In this document: piece after piece, positions 36,344 to 48,082 of the stretch
How positions within the stretch are numbered: position 1 is the first letter of the stretch
Layout of the letters: each line of letters begins with the position of its first letter
DNA from: Cohnella kolymensis
Lineage (GTDB): Bacteria > Bacillota > Bacilli > Paenibacillales > Paenibacillaceae
Assembly: GCF_000829465.1 (NCBI RefSeq)
Contig: NZ_JXAL01000026.1
Coordinates: 1 to 64,000 of the forward strand
Reading direction: 5' to 3'
DNA: 64,000 nucleotides
The notes under the pieces: generated by a model
Database searches by the model: none
What the model was told of the DNA's origin: nothing
What the model saw: only the letters and a program-made list of their open reading frames with translations
Translations under genes and position numbers: made by a program

Positions 36344-36835
36344 TTATCCGGACACAGTCCGTTCATATACGCAAAAAGCGTAAGGAACCGTGTTCCGATC
36401 ATCTTGAATGCCCGGAACCCGGGATACAAGAGACCAAGCATTGCGGTCGAATTTCGGAAAATACGCATCTCCGTCGAAAGGTTGCCCGATCTCCGTCAGC
36501 ACCAAGCGGTCGGCTGCTCCCATCATTTGCGTATAAATTTCAGCCCCGCCTATCACCATTAACTCTTGGTCCCCGAATTGCGCCAAAGCTTCCGAAATGG
36601 AGCGCACCAGCAGGCAGCCTTCTGGTGCTTGCGACAAATTTCGCGACAAAATGATGTTGATGCGATCTTTCAGGGGCTTGCCCAAAGATTCAAAAGTTTT
36701 GCGTCCCATTAAGACCGGCTTGCCGATCGTTTGCCGCCTGAAAAAAGCCATGTCTGCAGGCAGCTTCCATGGAAGGCCATTATTCGAACCGATGACGCCG
36801 TTCGAGGCGACAGCGGCAATCAAAGTTACGCTCAT
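36344..36835 (-). CDS. folA: Dihydrofolate reductase
   Basis: 163 residues with MSVTLIAAVASNGVIGSNNG, LPWKLPADMAFFRRQTIG, MGRKTFESLGKPL and MVIGGAEIY, the standard DHFR motifs. It reduces dihydrofolate to tetrahydrofolate and recycles what thymidylate synthase oxidises. AAAGGA precedes the ATG. In most Bacillales folA directly follows thyA; here two copper-protein genes sit between them. Confidence 0.92.
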   Translation of the reverse strand: MSVTLIAAVASNGVIGSNNGLPWKLPADMAFFRRQTIGKPVLMGRKTFESLGKPLKDRINIILSRNLSQAPEGCLLVRSISEALAQFGDQELMVIGGAEIYTQMMGAADRLVLTEIGQPFDGDAYFPKFDRNAWSLVSRVPGIQDDRNTVPYAFCVYERTVSG

Positions 36836-36903
36836 CGTAGTTGTTCCTTTGCCCGCATGAACGCTGCGGTTTTTTCAATCATACCATACCCGGTTGCCAC
36901 TGC

Positions 36904-37860
36904 CTACCCAAGCAGATGTGAACGAATTGTTGCCAATTGCAGCCCCTGGCCTGCACTATAACGTTCTTCGGCTTCGAACATTCGCGTCCCTTTGGGCTCG
37001 TCGGAAAACTGATCGGGCTCGAGCGATACGGAGACATACTCAATCGCCGGTGTCTTCTCCGTGACAGGGATCGTCATGATGCCGATGCCGGAGGCATCAA
37101 CGGTGAACGTGCCTGCGCTGTGGCGTTGGCCCTCGTTCCATACCCATACTTGATATGCCTCTGAGCCTTCCGTTTGAGGTGTGCCGAAGACGTAGACGAC
37201 GAACTGGTCCTGCCGTTCTGAACGTACCAGACAGGCGACACCGTAAGCGCGCGGGTGATCGGTGAACTTACCGGTATCCCTAGATGCCGTCAGATGAAAA
37301 AGCGTCTCGATCTTTGTCGGAGCCGACTGTGCGATTGAAGTGTCATACAAATTCGGTTTGGCAGTCATATTCTGATGCGGACCGCAATAGTAGCTGAACG
37401 TACCCTCATCGTTGAATTTGACGCTTGCGGAGTCATCAAGTGCAAGAAGGCCGGTATCGAACTCTCCGCCGTCTGCGACCGCGGAATGCTTCACTTTATC
37501 ACGATTGATGAACTTGACCGTGCTGCCTTTAGGGACCGTCAGATTAGCCGGGGAAAATGCGAAATCTTTGATTTCCACAACGAACTCCGTTTTCGGCTTG
37601 TCATCCGGTGTCGGTGAAGGCGTGGATGAAGATTTCGAGTCAGAAGGCTCCGGTGCTTTGGACGGTGACGGCGACGGTTTTACAGATGGTTTTGCTGATT
37701 CCGACGGCGTGGCGGACGGTTGTGACGCCGCAGCGGATGGGGACGATCCGTTGCCTTGAGAGGCCGTGTTGTCCATATTATTGGAACCGCACGCGGATAG
37801 CGCCATCAACACCATGGCCAGCATCAGCGCAATTTTCAGTGCTTTTTTCATCTGTCTCAT
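36904..37860 (-). CDS. Lipoprotein with cupredoxin and RskA-like domains
   Basis: 318 residues. A lipoprotein signal (LMALSACGS) puts it on the outer face of the membrane. A Ser/Pro-rich linker (about 26-95) is followed by a cupredoxin domain: IKDFAFSPANLTVPKGSTVK, KHSAVAD (His ligand) and FSYYCGPHQNMTA (Cys, His, Met), a full type-1 copper set. The last 140 residues resemble the extracytoplasmic RskA anti-sigma domain: AYQVWVWNEGQRHSAGTFTV, but without the cytosolic zinc-binding part. The ATG overlaps the stop of the next gene upstream (ATGA), so the two are co-translated. Likely role: copper binding or electron transfer at the cell surface, by inference. Confidence 0.75.
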   Translation of the reverse strand: MRQMKKALKIALMLAMVLMALSACGSNNMDNTASQGNGSSPSAAASQPSATPSESAKPSVKPSPSPSKAPEPSDSKSSSTPSPTPDDKPKTEFVVEIKDFAFSPANLTVPKGSTVKFINRDKVKHSAVADGGEFDTGLLALDDSASVKFNDEGTFSYYCGPHQNMTAKPNLYDTSIAQSAPTKIETLFHLTASRDTGKFTDHPRAYGVACLVRSERQDQFVVYVFGTPQTEGSEAYQVWVWNEGQRHSAGTFTVDASGIGIMTIPVTEKTPAIEYVSVSLEPDQFSDEPKGTRMFEAEERYSAGQGLQLATIRSHLLG

Positions 37861-39496
37861 GGTTTAACCGTAATCGTGCCTTTCATCGATTTGGAGTGTG
37901 GCTCACAGTAATATTCGTAGACTCCTTCTTTGTCGAGAGTGATCGTTGCGGATTTGCCCGTTTCCAGCATTGCTGTCTTAAAAGCACCGTTCACTGCCAC
38001 AGCGTTATGAGACATAAGTTCATCCCGGTTGATGAATTCGATAGCCGTTCCAGGCTTAACCGTGATGTTAGGGATTGTGAAGGCGTAGTTCTTCATCTCA
38101 ATCGTTACTTTCGCAGGAGCAGCCTTGCCGGTCGTGGTGCCGTCAAATTTCGCGGGATCCACGACGAACCATACGTTGTTAACGTTTTGACCCTTCACTT
38201 CCCCGCGGGTAGTGTCCGGTTTGAAGTAATAAAGCGGATAACCCTTGAACGTTGTGAACTTTGTTCCGTCAGCCCTTGTGATCTCACCGAAGTCCGACTT
38301 GTTTAAAGAGCTTGGAACGACGATGGAATCGACGTGGAATGCAGGCCAATTCACCAAGCAATTTCCTTCGCATACGCTGGAGCCCATAGGATCTTTGTCA
38401 AAGTAGTATAGTGTGCGGCCCATGGAATCAACGAGGTAATTGGCCAGCTGGCGAAATTGATCTGTATCCGTACCGATGGTAATGGTATAGAAAGGTTGTT
38501 TCATGAGGTACCAGTTTTTGACGCTTTCCCCTTTGGCATCGCCGGGTTTTTATCGTTTGCAAAATAATATAATGGCCAGCCTTTATATGTCAGCTGTTTA
38601 GCTCCTTCCTTACGTGTAAATACGCCAAAGTCGTCGGCCTTTAACGAGTTGTCGATCAGAAGATTCGCTTCCGAATTAAAGAGCGGCCAAAATTCGATAC
38701 ACTTGCCTTGGCAGGAACTCATGTCGAATACATCCGTTGTAAATAAGTAAAGCGCCATGCCTTTGCCGTCAGTCATATAAAGTGAGCCGTCCGCCAATTT
38801 GCGGATATCAGCGCGTGCACCGTCCAGCACCGCCGCATTATCAGCGGTGACAACCTTCATGTTCACCAGCTCTTTGAGGAGCGTATCGCTGCCGCTTTTC
38901 GGCTTCGTTTGCAGAGTTTCGGTCAATGCAACGGCCAAATCGCGGTTAGTGAACGGCGCAGCTGCTGCTGCACGGAACAGACCTTGGGAGGATGCGAACG
39001 ACAGTGTGTCTTTGTACGCGAAGTCCGATCCGGATTTGAAACGAAGCGATTCGAGCATCACTTTGTACAGCTGCTGCGAGGTAATGGCTGCGTTCGGTTC
39101 GAATTTGCCGCCCGGCGTTCCGTTCCATCCAAGTTCAGGGTGGCTTTTGAGATACGCCAGTACAGGCGCCATCGTTTTGCCCGCAGTGTCTGCGTCGGCG
39201 AAGTTTACCAGTCCGGTGTGGCTGAGTGCTTCCTGCTCTTTGCCCATCAACCGAAGGTATAGAATCGCCGCTTGCATCCGAGTGGACGTTTTGGCCAGAT
39301 AAGCATCCGTAACACCTTGGCCGTCTCCACGCAATACGCCAAGCTTCGTAACGGCTTCTGCGGCTGTCGTCGTTTTAGCCGGACTCACCGTCGCGTTCCC
39401 CACCTGCTGCTCTCCTGCCGCGAGCACGGCTATAGGCGATAACGCCATGACCATCGCCAAGCCTGCAGATAATAACCATTTGCTCCCTTTTCTCAT
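37857..39496 (-). pseudogene. SLH surface protein with Yx(FWY)xxD repeats and cupredoxin, frameshifted
   Basis: Two frames make about 545 residues. Order: signal peptide (MRKGSKWLLSAGLAMVMALS), about three SLH-like modules (to about 215), two COG4315-type units with four Yx(FWY)xxD motifs (YLFTTD, YYFAND, YYFDKD, YYFKPD), each unit carrying SSCQGKCIEFWP- or SVCEGNCLVNWP-like Cys pairs, then a C-terminal cupredoxin (IEFINRDELMSHNAVAV, YEYYCEPHSKSMKG: His, Cys, His, Met). The frame breaks near 38541-38546; one extra G restores NPGDAKGESVKNWYLMKQP. It is co-transcribed with the lipoprotein. SLH modules anchor it to secondary wall polymers. A redox-active surface protein is the best reading. Confidence 0.72.
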
Positions 39497-39584
39497 CCGC
39501 GATCATTTCCCTTCTGAATTTAAGATCTTCACCTAAGCTAACGGGAGCATCCACGATACGGTTTGAAGCAAATTTAAAAATCAA

Positions 39585-39617
39585 TAAAAAAAGACCCTTC
39601 CGTATCAGGAAAGGTCT
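39585..39617 (-). terminator. Terminator of thyA
   Basis: AGACC-C-TTCC (39592-39601) pairs with GGAA-A-GGTCT (39608-39617), followed on the minus strand by TTTTTTT. It separates thyA from the copper-protein unit, so folA is not simply transcribed from thyA. Confidence 0.8.
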
Positions 39618-39644
39618 AGCTATAAGAGTCGTCAGCCTTTTCGT

Positions 39645-40439
39645 TTACACGGCTACCGGAGCTTTAATGGCGGGATGATGCTCATAGCCGACAAATTCGA
39701 AATCTTCATAAGTATAGTCGAATATGGAGTCGGGAGTACGCTTGATGAGCAGCGTCGGCAGCGGCAGAGGTTCTCTGGAAAGCTGCAGCTTCACCTGCTC
39801 CAAGTGATTGCTGTAAATGTGAACGTCGCCTCCGGAGAAGATGAATTCACCGGGTTCCAAGCCGCATTGCTGAGCCATCATATGGGTGAGTAAGGAATAG
39901 GATGCGATATTGAACGGCAGACCCAAAAAAGTATCCACCGAACGCATCGTGAGCATACAGGACAGTTTACCGCCGGCCACATAAAACTGGAAAACGAAGT
40001 GGCAAGGCGGCAGCTTCATGCGGTCAATAACGGCAACGTTCCAGGCGCTTACCAGATGCCGCCGCGAATCGGGATTGCGCTTAATCGATTCGACGACCTG
40101 CTGAATCTGATCGATGGTTCCTCCGTCCGGCGTTTCCCATGCGCGCCACTGAGAACCGTAGACAGGACCCAGATCGCCGTTCTCGTCAGCCCATTCATTC
40201 CAGATGGATACTCCGTTTTCTTTCAGGTACTGAATATTGGTATCGCCTCTCAGGAACCAAAGCAGTTCATGGACGACGGATTTAAGATGAATCCTTTTGG
40301 TCGTGACGAGCGGGAATCCTTGGGACAAGTCAAACCTCAGCTGCCGGCCGAATACGGACACTGTGCCCGTGCCGGTGCGATCTTGTTTCACGGTTCCGTT
40401 ATCCAGAACATCCTGCAATAAATCCAAATAATTGCGCAA
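39645..40439 (-). CDS. thyA: Thymidylate synthase ThyA
   Basis: 264 residues from a TTG at 40439, the family's usual length; AAAGGTGTG lies at proper spacing, while a GTG at 40448 abuts the ribosome site. Motifs: [11 protein letters not shown], the catalytic [12 protein letters not shown] (Cys), and [20 protein letters not shown]. It methylates dUMP to dTMP with methylene-tetrahydrofolate, making dihydrofolate for FolA. No anomalies except the distance to folA. Confidence 0.93.
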   Translation of the reverse strand: MRNYLDLLQDVLDNGTVKQDRTGTGTVSVFGRQLRFDLSQGFPLVTTKRIHLKSVVHELLWFLRGDTNIQYLKENGVSIWNEWADENGDLGPVYGSQWRAWETPDGGTIDQIQQVVESIKRNPDSRRHLVSAWNVAVIDRMKLPPCHFVFQFYVAGGKLSCMLTMRSVDTFLGLPFNIASYSLLTHMMAQQCGLEPGEFIFSGGDVHIYSNHLEQVKLQLSREPLPLPTLLIKRTPDSIFDYTYEDFEFVGYEHHPAIKAPVAV

Positions 40440-40481
40440 CGAGAACACACCTTTGCCGAAATTTATTTGAAATTTATTGTA

Positions 40482-41003
40482 TCATTCCGTTTGTGTGTCT
40501 GTCGATGATTGTCGGTTGGTGGGTGAATAACGGGTAGCACGCCTTTTCATGCGCTGCTCATATCGCTCGGGGGCGGTTTCATGCAGCTTGCGCTCCGCAT
40601 CGTTCTCGGGCTGCACTGTGGGAACCGCTGTCGGCTTGCCCTGATCATTCAAGGCGACAAAAGTAGAGAATGCCGTAACCGTCACGCGACGCTCCCCGGT
40701 AAACAGATTCTCGGCACGAACTACCACATAGACCTCCATTGAGCTGCGGCGGGTCCATGTCACGAAAGCCTCCAGCTCCACGGCTTCCCCCATCCGGATC
40801 GGCGACAGAAAATCGAGGCTGTCCGTTGATGCTGTAACCACGGGTTTATTTGCATGTCTCATGGCCGCGATGGCTGAAATTTTATCGATATAATGCATGA
40901 GCGCCCCGCCGAACATCGTTCCATGCACATTGGTATCCGTCGGAAGCACAAGCTCCGTCATGATCGTTCGGGAACGGCTTACCGGTCTTATTTCGTCGCT
41001 CAC
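40482..41003 (-). CDS. Acyl-CoA thioesterase (YkhA-like hotdog fold)
   Basis: 173 residues. Hotdog landmarks: LVLPTDTNVHGTMFGGALMHYID (N/D of the active region and the GG helix) and STDSLDFLSPIRMGEAVELE. YkhA-type enzymes hydrolyse acyl-CoA. GTG start with AAAGGGG upstream. It follows the pdh operon terminator, so it probably has its own or a read-through promoter. Confidence 0.85.
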   Translation of the reverse strand: MSDEIRPVSRSRTIMTELVLPTDTNVHGTMFGGALMHYIDKISAIAAMRHANKPVVTASTDSLDFLSPIRMGEAVELEAFVTWTRRSSMEVYVVVRAENLFTGERRVTVTAFSTFVALNDQGKPTAVPTVQPENDAERKLHETAPERYEQRMKRRATRYSPTNRQSSTDTQTE

Positions 41004-41067
41004 TGCGATTTTGCCCCTTTCGGCTTTGAAAGCCTGTCTCTGATCAGATCATACATCAACCCATAAT

Positions 41068-41124
41068 AAAAAGGCACCTTTATGCGAGACCCACGGGTTG
41101 TGAGCATATTCGTCATAAAGGTGC
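41068..41124 (-). terminator. Terminator of the pyruvate dehydrogenase operon
   Basis: GCACCTTTATG (41074-41084) pairs with CATAAAGGTGC (41114-41124), loop 29 bases with its own small ACCC/GGGT pairing, then TTTTTATT on the minus strand. It is 12 bases past the stop of lpdA. Confidence 0.75.
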
Positions 41125-41135
41125 ACCGGTTATTA

Positions 41136-42557
41136 TTATGCTTTTGGAGCGATCGTGTGAATAGGATGGCCGATAGCAAGCTCTGCCGCATCCATCGTAA
41201 TTTCAGCCAGTGTCGGATGCGCGTGAATGGTAAGCGCAATATCTTCGACAGTGGCGCCCATCTCGATCGCCAGTCCAATCTCGGCGATCATGTTGGAGGC
41301 TTCCACGCCGGCGATTTGCGCGCCGACAACCAAGCCGGTATCCGCTTCATGAATGAGCTTCATAAAGCCGTCCGCTCCACCGAGCGTAACCGCGCGGCCG
41401 TTGCCGCCGAAAGGGAATTTGCTGGACTTCACTTTAAGTCCTTTTTCCTTCGCTTCTGTCTCCGTATAGCCGACGCTCGCACATTCGGGATCCGAGAACG
41501 CCACAGCCGGGATACATTTGTAATCGACTTTGGACGGCATTCCGGCAATCGCTTCAGCAGCGACCTTGGCTTCGTAAGAAGCTTTGTGGGCAAGCGCCGC
41601 ACCGGGAACGATATCACCGATTGCGTAAATATGCGGGATACTCGTACGACATTGGTCGTCGACCTCGATAAGCCCTCTCTCGTTGACTTTCATGTCGATG
41701 AGATCCAGTCCGAGTTCTCCATCCGTATTCGGACGGCGGCCAACGGTCACGAGCAGATAATCTGCAGTTACCGACTTTTGCTCTCCACCGGCTTCATACG
41801 TCACCGTCACGTCTTTGTCCGTTTGTTCCGCACCCTTGGCCATAGCACCGGTAACGATTTCGACGTTCGCTTTTTTCATTTTCTTCGCTACAAGCTGGCT
41901 CATGTCTTTGTCAAAGCCGGGCAGGATAGTGTCGGCACCCTCCAGAACCGTAACCTTTGTTCCGAATTTCGAGTACATTTGACCGAGCTCGATCCCGATA
42001 TAGCCGCCTCCGATGACCACGAGGCTTTTCGGTACCTCCGGCAGCGACAGTGCTTCGGTGGAGGACAGAATGCGTCCGCCGAACGGGAAAGGCTTGAGTT
42101 CGATCGGGCGGGAACCTGTGGCGATGATGCAGTTTTTGAAACGGTAACGCGGAGATTCCTGCTCGTTGAACAAACGGGCTTCCGTGTCGTTGATAAACAT
42201 CGCTTCGCCATTGAAGATTTGCACTTTGTTCGCCTTCAGAAGCATTTCCACGCCGCCGGTCATTTTGTTCACGACCGAAGATTTATACTCCTGCACTTTT
42301 CCGAAATTCACGCCGACGTTGTCCGCAGACAAACCGTAATCAGCGGCATGCTGCATGGACTCGTAATGATGAGCGGCATTGATCAATGCTTTGGAAGGAA
42401 TACATCCGACATTCAAGCAAACGCCGCCGACTTTCGCTTTATCGGCGATGATGACTTTTTGGCCAAGCTGAGCGGCGCGGATGGCGGCTACATAGCCGCC
42501 CGGTCCCGCACCGATAACCAACAGGTCGATATCTAGTGAAGCGTCACCTACAACCAT
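41136..42557 (-). CDS. pdhD: Dihydrolipoamide dehydrogenase (PDH E3)
   Basis: 473 residues. FAD motif [20 protein letters not shown], redox disulfide [23 protein letters not shown] motif [20 protein letters not shown] and the C-terminal HAHPTLAEI His. It reoxidises lipoamide of E2. GGAGGTGTAATCC precedes the ATG and the start is three bases after the E2 stop. Last gene of the pdh operon. Intact. Confidence 0.93.
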   Translation of the reverse strand: MVVGDASLDIDLLVIGAGPGGYVAAIRAAQLGQKVIIADKAKVGGVCLNVGCIPSKALINAAHHYESMQHAADYGLSADNVGVNFGKVQEYKSSVVNKMTGGVEMLLKANKVQIFNGEAMFINDTEARLFNEQESPRYRFKNCIIATGSRPIELKPFPFGGRILSSTEALSLPEVPKSLVVIGGGYIGIELGQMYSKFGTKVTVLEGADTILPGFDKDMSQLVAKKMKKANVEIVTGAMAKGAEQTDKDVTVTYEAGGEQKSVTADYLLVTVGRRPNTDGELGLDLIDMKVNERGLIEVDDQCRTSIPHIYAIGDIVPGAALAHKASYEAKVAAEAIAGMPSKVDYKCIPAVAFSDPECASVGYTETEAKEKGLKVKSSKFPFGGNGRAVTLGGADGFMKLIHEADTGLVVGAQIAGVEASNMIAEIGLAIEMGATVEDIALTIHAHPTLAEITMDAAELAIGHPIHTIAPKA

Positions 42558-42560
42558 GGA

Positions 42561-43900
42561 TTACACCTCCATGACTAGCAGCTCAGGATCGCTGAGCAGC
42601 TGTTTAATGTAATTCAAGAAATTTTGCGCCGTTGCGCCGTCGATAATGCGGTGGTCAAAGCTGAGCGACAAGGCCATCACAGGCGCGATAACGATTTCGC
42701 CGTTCTTCACGACCGCTTTTTCTGAAATACGTCCTGTTCCGAGGATGGCGACTTCCGGGAAGTTGATGACCGGAGTAAAGAACATGCCGCCGGCGGAACC
42801 GATATTCGTAATTGTAATCGTGCTGCCTTTAATCTCGTTCGGAGCAAGCTTCCCATCCCGGCCGCGTGTTGCGAGGTCGCGGATTTCATTCGCGATGCTC
42901 CATACATTTTTGCGGTCGGCGTCGAACACGACGGGTACAAGCAGTCCGTTATCCGTATCGGTTGCAATCCCGATGTTGTAGTACTTTTTGTAGACGATCT
43001 CGTTGGCCGCTTCGTCGATCATCGCATTCAAAGCCGGGAATTCGCGGCACGCCGCAACAAGGGCTTTGACGATGAACGGCAGATACGTCAGCTTGACGCC
43101 TTTTTTCTCAGCAACCGGTTTAGCCCGCGTACGTAAAGCGACGAGCCCGGTTACATCGACTTCGTCCATCAATGTAACGTGAGGAGCGGTGTAGACGGAT
43201 TTGACCATCGCGTTCGCAATCGCCTTGCGGATTCCCTTGAACGGAACGCGCTCTTCCGTTCCGCCTGCTCCTGCGGTTACAACCGCTGCTGCTGCAGGAG
43301 CACGCGCCGGCCATCTGTGCCGGTGCTGCCGCTGGTGCGGCGCCGCCGGCAGTAAATCCGAGTACATCGTCGCGTGTAATCCGTCCGTTTCTTGCCGGTG
43401 CCGGCTACTTCGCTGATGTTGACGCCTTTCTCACGAGCAAGTTTGCGGATGCTTGGGGTCGCAAGTACCATGCCGCCCGCAGGAGCCGCTGCCGTAGTTG
43501 CCGCCGGTGCAGGTGCTGCAGCCGCAGGCGCGTTTTCCTTGGCAGGCTGCTGCGCAGGCTGGTCCTTCGTTTCGGCGCCGCCGACGGCAGCATTGCCGGA
43601 AGCTCCGCCGGCCGCTTGACCATGACTTTCCGCCGCAGGTGCCTGTTCGGGAATTTCACCCTCCGCTTCAATGATGGCAACAACTTCGCCGACACGCATG
43701 ACTTGTCCGTCTTTGGCCATCACTTCAAGTACCTTGCCGTTTACAGGGCAAGGTACTTCCACGATCGCCTTGTCGTTCTGAACTTCCATGACGATATCTT
43801 CGTCCGTTACTGTCTGGCCCGGTGCGATGTGCATTTTGACGATTTCGCCTTCATGCAGCCCTTCGCCCAGCTCCGGGAACCGATATTCAAATCTGGCCAC
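42561..43900 (-). pseudogene. pdhC: Dihydrolipoamide acetyltransferase (PDH E2), two frameshifts
   Basis: Restored length about 445 residues, normal for Gram-positive E2. Lipoyl domain with VQNDKAIVEVP (lipoyl-Lys), an Ala/Pro-rich linker, the E1/E3-binding domain [20 protein letters not shown], and the catalytic domain ending [16 protein letters not shown] (HRxxxDG). Frame breaks are at the AAA (coding) at 43388-43390 and near 43300-43306; removing one base at each gives [20 protein letters not shown] and a continuous linker. GTG start with GGAGGAGG. E2 is needed for the complex and its neighbours are otherwise whole, so true loss is unlikely. Confidence 0.85.
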
Positions 43901-43917
43901 GTGTCATCCTCCTCCGT

Positions 43918-46071
<2,154 letters not shown>

Positions 46072-46276
46072 TTATAGAATTATTATATCCCTGTTTAACC
46101 GGATTGGTCAAAGAAAAATACCTAATAGTCCTTGATTTATCTAGCTTCCATCTGTTTTATGTTTATATAACAGAGATATAATTGTGGTATAACAAGATAA
46201 TACAATCAGGCAAAATTAGCCTTCATTTGGTTTTCCCCCGCCCGGGATTTCCCATACGTAAAAGGAGGTAATTCGA

Positions 46277-47029
46277 ATGAACGACAGCCATCTTTTCAAA
46301 AGAACGATTGTGAAGCATGAAATACCCAGCCGGTATCTGCCTGAAGGCAGCCGGTCCATTCGCGTCTATCTGCCGCCAGGGTTTCAGGAATGGATCAGCT
46401 ACCCGGTCGTTTACTGCCAGGACGGTGAAGATTTTTTCAATTTCGGCCGAATCGCTACGCATGCCCAGAAGCTCATTCTGGATGAAGATTGGAATCCGTT
46501 TATCATTGTCGGTGTCGAGGTGAACAAAAAACTGCGCACGTCCGAATATGCTGCGGATGGAGAGCGTCATCCTTTATATACCCGATTTTTCGCAGAAGAA
46601 CTGCTGCCTTGGGTGGAATCCCGTTATCCGGTGAGAACCGAGCCGAATGAGAGGCTGCTCGCGGGCGATTCACTGGGCGCAGCCGTGTCGCTTTCCCTCT
46701 GTCTCGCCTTCCCGGCTTTATTCCGAAGAATGATTTCTCTGTCCGGCGCCTACTATGATGCCTCTTATAAGCAGCTGCTGCAGCAAGAGTCACTTGCGGA
46801 TCTGCAAATCTGGATGATCGTCGGACTTCAGGAAACAGCTTTCGAATCCGATCGAGGAACGTTCAACTTTGTGGAATTGAATCGTCAAGCACGGGCTTTG
46901 ATGGAGCAAAAAGGAGCGGATCTGCATTACGAGGAAAAAGACGGTGAGCACAAATGGGGATTCTGGCAAAATGAGTTACCGGATGCGCTTGCTTCGTTCC
47001 TCGGCCCCTCGCCGATTTTCACACGATAA
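46277..47029 (+). CDS. Esterase (alpha/beta hydrolase, esterase D family)
   Basis: 250 residues. The nucleophile elbow is LLAGDSLGAAVSLSL (GxSxG form GDSLG), with the catalytic His probably in DGEHKWGFWQ and an Asp between. An N-terminal YLPPGFQEW..YPVVYCQDGEDFF segment is typical of enterochelin-esterase-like and tributyrin esterases. AAAGGAGGT precedes the ATG. No siderophore genes lie next to it. The 247 bases upstream hold both promoters (pdh and esterase), with a TATAAT near 46175-46190. Confidence 0.85.
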   Translation: MNDSHLFKRTIVKHEIPSRYLPEGSRSIRVYLPPGFQEWISYPVVYCQDGEDFFNFGRIATHAQKLILDEDWNPFIIVGVEVNKKLRTSEYAADGERHPLYTRFFAEELLPWVESRYPVRTEPNERLLAGDSLGAAVSLSLCLAFPALFRRMISLSGAYYDASYKQLLQQESLADLQIWMIVGLQETAFESDRGTFNFVELNRQARALMEQKGADLHYEEKDGEHKWGFWQNELPDALASFLGPSPIFTR

Positions 47030-47078
47030 AAAAAGGCCTTATTGCCTGGAGCACGCACGGCTCCGGCATTAAGGCCCT
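47029..47078. terminator. Shared terminator between esterase and the TRIC/phosphatase unit
   Basis: GGCCTTA-T-TGCC-GGAGC (about 47035-47052) pairs with GCTCC-GGCA-T-TAAGGCC (about 47060-47076). It has an A run upstream and CTTACT downstream, so it mainly suits the minus-strand unit and may serve both. Confidence 0.7.
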
Positions 47079-47083
47079 TACTA

Positions 47084-47611
47084 TTATTCTGCATCTCCGC
47101 GCGGCGGAAGCCCTTTGTCCATCTCGTCCAGCAGCCGCTTGATATCTTCTTCGCTGTGCGCTCCTCCTTGACTGCGGAACGTCAGCAGCTTCTCACGAAT
47201 ATAAGCGGCAGCTTCATCGTAAGTTTGCTCTTCCGCCGCTGCGCCTGCCGGGTCATACCAGACAAATCCGCCGTTCGGTCCGTTCCGCAAGTAAGCCCGC
47301 GCCCAATGCTGCGGATAGACGTACAAGTCCGCGCCGAGCGCCAATGCGATGACATCATCATGCTCCAACGGAAGCAGGTGGTGATATTCCTCTTCCACTG
47401 CGCCTCCGGCAACATTCAGATGATAGACGGCATAATGAACATAATGTTCGCCGGTTTCCGTATCCTTCGCCAGGCGATACATTTCAGTGTCGTTGTCCTG
47501 TAACACTTTGACCGTCTCCAGACGTCGATTAAGCTCGTCCTGAGACACCAGCCGAAGCTGTGTAAAAGAGACGGGCAATGGCGCAGACGGATTTATACGA
47601 TCATCATTCAT
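47084..47611 (-). CDS. Hypothetical protein, 175 aa
   Basis: 175 residues, acidic, no signal or membrane segment. A central HDDVIALALGADLYVYPQHW and a C-terminal helical tail (SEEDIKRLLDEMDKGLPPRGD) are visible, with no motif I know. It overlaps the phosphatase gene by 8 bases and so is the third gene of the TRIC/phosphatase unit. Confidence 0.7.
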   Translation of the reverse strand: MNDDRINPSAPLPVSFTQLRLVSQDELNRRLETVKVLQDNDTEMYRLAKDTETGEHYVHYAVYHLNVAGGAVEEEYHHLLPLEHDDVIALALGADLYVYPQHWARAYLRNGPNGGFVWYDPAGAAAEEQTYDEAAAYIREKLLTFRSQGGAHSEEDIKRLLDEMDKGLPPRGDAE

Positions 47612-48080
47612 GCTTGAGTTCCTCCTTCACGCGACCCAGTAGACGGATGCACCCTTCCTTCACCAGTTCATACACTTCGTCGAAGTTCCCCGAATAATAA
47701 GGATCCGGCACATCGTCCATCCCTTTTTCAGGCAGCAGCGACAAGAACCGGATTACCCGAGCTTGCGAAGAAGCGCCCAGCATCTCTCTTATATCCCGCT
47801 CGTTGCGGGTATCCATGGCGACAATCAGGTCGAATCGTCCGCCGTCTTCCGCGGCCAGCTTTCGTGCAGTCATTCCGCCATAAGCGATGTCATAGCGGTC
47901 GAGCAGCAGCCTGGTCCCTTCATGCGGCGGATGGCCGATATGCCAATCGCCCGTCCCTGCGGAATCCACCGTTACCCGATCCTCCAAGCCTTCCCGCCGA
48001 ATGAGATCGCGGAACACCGCTTCGGCCATCGGCGAGCGGCATATGTTGCCCAAACAAACGAACAAGACGGAATAACTCAT
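47604..48080 (-). CDS. Low-molecular-weight protein tyrosine phosphatase
   Basis: 158 residues with the P-loop VCLGNICRSPMAEA (CxxxxxRS, residues about 9-16) and the general acid DVPDPYYSG (DPYY). In Bacillus such enzymes (YfkJ, YwlE) act on phosphotyrosine or phosphoarginine; the Ile in CLGNICRSP vs the Thr of YwlE suggests tyrosine rather than arginine. It follows the TRIC gene by 2 bases. Confidence 0.9.
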   Translation of the reverse strand: MSYSVLFVCLGNICRSPMAEAVFRDLIRREGLEDRVTVDSAGTGDWHIGHPPHEGTRLLLDRYDIAYGGMTARKLAAEDGGRFDLIVAMDTRNERDIREMLGASSQARVIRFLSLLPEKGMDDVPDPYYSGNFDEVYELVKEGCIRLLGRVKEELKHE

Positions 48081-48082
48081 CG

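Noticed and set aside
36853-36875. CCGCA/TGCGG stem with T6 on the plus strand just upstream of folA
   Set aside because: It has terminator form but no plus-strand gene ends there; it may be chance, or act on antisense transcripts.
41000-41116. A 38-residue minus-strand frame (MTNMLTTRGSRIKVPFYYGL...) overlapping the thioesterase start
   Set aside because: Its start codon lies in the stem of the pdh terminator and there is no ribosome site; the overlap with the thioesterase GTG is the only support.
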